Positions 60,455-64,000 of a DNA stretch of 64,000 nucleotides are shown here, one piece after another. Numbering within the stretch: the stretch's first letter is position 1; each line of letters starts with the position of its first letter. Origin of the DNA: Peribacillus muralis. Its GTDB lineage: Bacteria; Bacillota; Bacilli; Bacillales; DSM-1321. The position numbers and the translations under genes are program-made. The notes beneath the pieces are model-generated. The model was not told the origin of the DNA and did not search any database. It was given only the letters and a program-made list of their open reading frames with translations. The stretch spans positions 1,168,001 through 1,232,000 of the forward strand of contig NZ_CP017080.1 in assembly GCF_001645685.2 (NCBI RefSeq), in the 5' to 3' direction.

Positions 60455-63400
60455 AACGAATATACCTGCTCTGCCTGGAGATGTGACCTGGACCGAAGAT
60501 CAATGGAAGGCGATATGGGCCAAGGATCAGGATATTTTGGTTGCGGCCGCTGCCGGTTCCGGGAAAACGGCAGTGCTGGTCAATCGGATCATTCAAAAAG
60601 TGATATCGGAAGAAGAACCGATCGATGTGGATGAACTGCTCGTCGTTACATTCACTAATGCTTCGGCTGCCGAAATGCGTCATAGGGTAGGAGAGGCATT
60701 GGAAAAAGCGATCCATGATAATCCGCAGTCACAACATTTGCGAAAGCAGCTGAGCTTGATTAATCGGGCCTCGATATCGACACTTCATTCCTTTTGTTTA
60801 GAGGTGATCCGGAAGTATTATTATCTGACGGATATCGACCCGGCTTTCAGGATTGCCGATTCCACAGAAGTCCAGCTGCTTCGTGATGAAGTAATGGAAG
60901 AGCTTTTCGAGGAGCAGTACGGACAAAGTGATAATGAAACGTTCTTTCAATTGGTTGATGCCTTTACAAGCGATCGAAACGATGATGCACTACAGGATAT
61001 CGTTCGATCGCTCCACGATTTTTCGCAATCGAACCCTGATCCCGATCAATGGCTCGATGGGGCAGCCAGCATGTATGAGCTGGCTGATGATGAGGGGATT
61101 GACGACCTTTCATTCATCGCATCATTGAAATTCGATATTGGTTTGCAGCTGGACACCGCAAGGGATCTATTGGAACGTTCGCTCGCGTTGACAAAAGTGC
61201 CGGGGGGACCGGCACCAAGGGCTGAAAACTATTTGGCTGACCTTGCCATGGTTGCCAAACTGTCGGAAGTGAAAGAACAATCCTGGAATGCGCTTTACGA
61301 AGAAATCCAAAACGTGAAGTTTGGAACGGCGAAACGCTGCACAGGAACTGATTTCATCAAGGAAATAACGGATGAGGCCACCAAATATCGTGATAAGGCG
61401 AAGAAAATCATTAAAGCGTTACAGGAAGAGTTATTTTCCCGTAAGCCAGAAAGCTACCTGCGTGATATAAGGGAGCTCAAGGGATATGTCGATACGCTCA
61501 TCATGCTTGTTAAACAGTTCGACGCGCGTTTCTTCACGGCCAAAGCAGAAAAGAACTTGGTTGATTTCGCTGATTTGGAGCATTATTGCCTGCAAATCCT
61601 GACTGGTGAAACCGTGGAAGGTGAACGAAAACCATCGGAGGCTGCCATCGAATACAGGAACCAGTTCAAAGAGGTGCTTGTCGATGAATACCAGGATACG
61701 AACCTTGTTCAGGAATCGATTTTAAAATTGGTGACGGCCGATGGTGAATATGATGGAAATCTTTTCATGGTGGGTGATGTCAAGCAGTCCATTTACCGGT
61801 TCAGGCTTGCAGAGCCGAATCTCTTCCTTGGAAAGTACAACCGCTTTACCCGAGATGGGGTTGAAACAGGCCTGAAAATTGATTTAAACCGCAATTTCCG
61901 AAGCCGCAAGGAAGTTCTTGATGGAACGAATTTCTTATTTCAGCAGCTGATGGGCATCACAGTCGGCGAAATTGATTATGATGAGGATGCTCAATTGAAA
62001 AAAGGAGCACCATATCCCGAAGACGCCCCAAACCCGATTGAACTCCATTTAATTGATGGGGCAGCCGATCCCAATGCTCATGAGGAAACGGCGGCGGAGG
62101 ACGGATTTGAGACAGAGGAGCTTGAAAAAGCGCAGCTCGAAGCAAGGCAGATGGCCAAGCTCATTAAGAAGGCCATAAGCGATAAGCATCCGATATATGA
62201 TACGAAAACCAAACAATACCGATCGGCAACTTATCGTGATATGGTCATCCTGCTGCGTTCGATGCCATGGGCACCGCAAATCATGGAGGAGTTTAAAAAG
62301 CAAGGCATTCCCGTCTATGCCAACTTATCGACAGGGTATTTTGAAGCGACAGAAGTCGCGATCATGATTTCCCTATTGAAGGTGATCGATAATCCGCAAC
62401 AGGATATTCCCTTGGCATCGGTGCTTCGTTCTCCCATCGTCGGGATGGATGAGGAAGAAATGTCACAGGTGCGTTTATTCCATACCGGGAGCTATTTCGA
62501 AGCATTAGCTGATTTTTACAGGAAGAGTGATCGGGAGGAGTATCCGGGGCTTTATGAAAAAGCTTCGGCTTTTTATAAAAAACTGGTCAGTTGGAGGAAG
62601 CTTGCCAGACAGGAAGCATTGTCAGATGTAATTTGGCTGTTGTACCGAGAAACCCAGTTCTATGATTTTGCAGGGGGGATGCCTGGGGGCAAACAGCGTC
62701 AGGCTAATTTAAGGGCATTGTATGACAGGGCGAGGCAATATGAGGCAAGCTCTTTTCGCGGATTGTTCCGTTTCCTGCGCTTCATTGAAAGGATGCAGGA
62801 GCGGGGTGATGATTTAGGTGCGGCCCGGGCGTTAGGGGAACAGGAAGATGTAGTCCGCCTGATGACGATCCACTCTTCAAAGGGCTTGGAATTCCCGATC
62901 GTGTTTATTGCCGGTCTATCCAAACAATTCAATATGATGGATATCCGCAAACCGTATTTACTTGATAAGGATTATGGATTCGCTGCAAAGTATGTCAATC
63001 CTGAATTACGTATCACTTATCCATCCTTACCTCAAATGGCATTTAAGAAAAAGAAGCAGCTTGAATTAATTGCTGAGGAGATGCGGGTCCTCTATGTTGC
63101 CCTTACAAGAGCTAAGGAAAAGCTGTATTTGATTGCCAGCATCAGTGATGCAGAAAAAACGCAGCAAAACTGGGCAAGTAATGCAGCACATGGAGAATGG
63201 CTATTAAAGGATTATGTAAGGGCAGGTGCAAAAAGCTATCTTGATTGGATCGGTCCAGCCCTTGTCCGTCATCGCGATTCGCTTGTGGAAGGTCAAGGGT
63301 TTGAAATGGAGTCGCATCCATCGAACTGGTCGATTACGATCGTTCCAAGTGAGGAGCTTGCCGTTCTTGATGAGGAAGAGGCACTTGGACAGGAGCAATT

Positions 63401-64000
63401 ACTTGAGCATGTCCAGAAATCGGAGAAGGTCGCGATGGTATCTGAGTTTTACGATGAAATCAAAGGACAGCTTCAATGGGAGTATCCGGAACATGAGGCG
63501 TCCTTGCACCGTTCGAAGCAATCCGTTTCTGAACTTAAGCGGCAATACGAATTGAGGGACGAGACTGGCTCGACTGAATTGTTGCGTAAATTTAAGCGTC
63601 CCATCACAAAGCGCCCGACTTTCATGCAGGAAAAATCACTAACTCCTGCTGAAAGGGGTACGATTACACATTTAGTGATGCAGCATATCGATCTATCCAA
63701 GGAGGTTACCTTTCAAGCGGTCCAGAAATTGGTGGATGACTTGATTCAACGTGAATTGTTGACAGAGGAGCAGAAGGAAGCAGTGGAACCGGAGACGATT
63801 GTCGTTTTCTTTGATAGTGAAATCGGGCAAAGGATGCAAAGGTCCGTGAACATTCGCCGAGAAGTGCCATTCACGATGTCGTTGCCAGCAAAAGATGCTT
63901 ATCTCGATTGGGATTCCGGGGAAGAGGAAATTCTTATTCAAGGTGTGATTGATTGTATCTTTGAGGATGAACAGGGCCTTGTCCTGCTCGATTATAAAAC
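60447..64000 (+). CDS. addA: ATP-dependent helicase/nuclease subunit AddA (runs off the window)
   Basis: The first 1184 codons of AddA (B. subtilis AddA is 1232 aa). The frame is open from 60447 to the end of the window. UvrD-like helicase motifs include FTEDQWKAIWAKDQDILVAAAAGSGKTAVLV (Walker A near 35), VDEYQDTN near 412, FMVGDVKQSIYRFRLA, LMTIHSSKGLEFPIVF near 810 and LYVALTRAKEKLYLI near 885. The C-terminal nuclease domain has GTITHLVMQHI and ends at the catalytic LLDYKT motif exactly at the window edge. The start ATG lies inside the last codons of addB with GGGGAGGG upstream, giving coupled translation. Confidence 0.97.
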   Translation, partial: MSKTNIPALPGDVTWTEDQWKAIWAKDQDILVAAAAGSGKTAVLVNRIIQKVISEEEPIDVDELLVVTFTNASAAEMRHRVGEALEKAIHDNPQSQHLRKQLSLINRASISTLHSFCLEVIRKYYYLTDIDPAFRIADSTEVQLLRDEVMEELFEEQYGQSDNETFFQLVDAFTSDRNDDALQDIVRSLHDFSQSNPDPDQWLDGAASMYELADDEGIDDLSFIASLKFDIGLQLDTARDLLERSLALTKVPGGPAPRAENYLADLAMVAKLSEVKEQSWNALYEEIQNVKFGTAKRCTGTDFIKEITDEATKYRDKAKKIIKALQEELFSRKPESYLRDIRELKGYVDTLIMLVKQFDARFFTAKAEKNLVDFADLEHYCLQILTGETVEGERKPSEAAIEYRNQFKEVLVDEYQDTNLVQESILKLVTADGEYDGNLFMVGDVKQSIYRFRLAEPNLFLGKYNRFTRDGVETGLKIDLNRNFRSRKEVLDGTNFLFQQLMGITVGEIDYDEDAQLKKGAPYPEDAPNPIELHLIDGAADPNAHEETAAEDGFETEELEKAQLEARQMAKLIKKAISDKHPIYDTKTKQYRSATYRDMVILLRSMPWAPQIMEEFKKQGIPVYANLSTGYFEATEVAIMISLLKVIDNPQQDIPLASVLRSPIVGMDEEEMSQVRLFHTGSYFEALADFYRKSDREEYPGLYEKASAFYKKLVSWRKLARQEALSDVIWLLYRETQFYDFAGGMPGGKQRQANLRALYDRARQYEASSFRGLFRFLRFIERMQERGDDLGAARALGEQEDVVRLMTIHSSKGLEFPIVFIAGLSKQFNMMDIRKPYLLDKDYGFAAKYVNPELRITYPSLPQMAFKKKKQLELIAEEMRVLYVALTRAKEKLYLIASISDAEKTQQNWASNAAHGEWLLKDYVRAGAKSYLDWIGPALVRHRDSLVEGQGFEMESHPSNWSITIVPSEELAVLDEEEALGQEQLLEHVQKSEKVAMVSEFYDEIKGQLQWEYPEHEASLHRSKQSVSELKRQYELRDETGSTELLRKFKRPITKRPTFMQEKSLTPAERGTITHLVMQHIDLSKEVTFQAVQKLVDDLIQRELLTEEQKEAVEPETIVVFFDSEIGQRMQRSVNIRREVPFTMSLPAKDAYLDWDSGEEEILIQGVIDCIFEDEQGLVLLDYK

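Noticed and set aside
60447..64000. A disrupted addA, because no complete frame closes
   Set aside because: The frame is continuous from 60447 to the final DYKT motif; it simply runs past the window edge.

Overview
The window reads as a chromosomal segment of a low-GC, endospore-forming Bacillaceae. Gene order follows the Bacillus subtilis yhe-yha-ecs-hem-yhf-yhj-addBA stretch closely. Protein divergence and the accessory content suggest a Peribacillus (B. simplex-like) relative, which is an inference. There are no rRNA genes, tRNA genes, CRISPR arrays or intact prophages.

Layout. 0-0.8 kb: a cobalamin riboswitch with its own terminator in front of an unrecognised 81-aa protein. 0.8-6.3 kb (minus): a sporulation-type operon of four tandem YheC/YheD ATP-grasp proteins followed by yheE and a small gene. 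6.8-15.3 kb: yheA, a yhaX-like HAD protein, a SplA-like protein, a 300-bp tandem repeat, a DinB protein, a lipoprotein, an amidinotransferase, an acyl-CoA ligase with an enoyl-CoA hydratase/isomerase, yhzD and a cysteine synthase. 15.5-21.3 kb: the SbcCD-like pair yhaO-yhaN, a small HExxH protein and a Fur-boxed siderophore-type ABC ATPase. 21.3-26.9 kb: an accessory island with IS3-family scars, two DoxX proteins, small ORFs and a yerD-like FMN glutamate synthase bracketed by 80-bp direct repeats. 27-35.8 kb: yhaM, yhaL, prsA, two YjcZ micropeptides, yhaJ, yhaI, hpr/scoC, yhaH, a decayed IS, trpP, serC and hit. 36.4-41.9 kb: ecsABC, yhaA, a PAP2 protein and hmoB. 42.1-51.9 kb: hemE-hemH, yhgD, yhfH, yhfI, lplJ, lcfB, an HD hydrolase, an orphan response-regulator-like protein and yhfN. 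52-64 kb: a YitT protein, yhzC, comK, yhjD, yhjE, signal peptidase I, addB and addA, which runs off the end.

How the genes fit together. Haem genes (hemE, hemH) sit with a haem monooxygenase (hmoB). PrsA, Ecs and signal peptidase serve secretion. AddAB and YhaON handle DNA ends. ScoC, ComK, SplA-like and Yhe proteins belong to the transition-state, competence and sporulation programmes. Regulatory sites seen directly are a B12 riboswitch, a Fur box inside a promoter spacer, a TRAP-type (G/U)AG array over the trpP ribosome binding site and a FadR palindrome in front of lcfB.

Most notable: the riboswitch-controlled orphan protein; a 12-residue in-frame gap in the winged helix of ScoC that looks like recombination between two FSKK-coding repeats; a Rad50-like ATPase (YhaN) with a membrane hairpin in place of the zinc hook; the four-gene YheC/D array; a 34-bp perfect palindrome between hit and serC; and the absence of hemY after hemH. 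No complete new defence or mobile system is evident; the riboswitch/81-aa unit and the YhaN/HExxH neighbourhood are the best leads.
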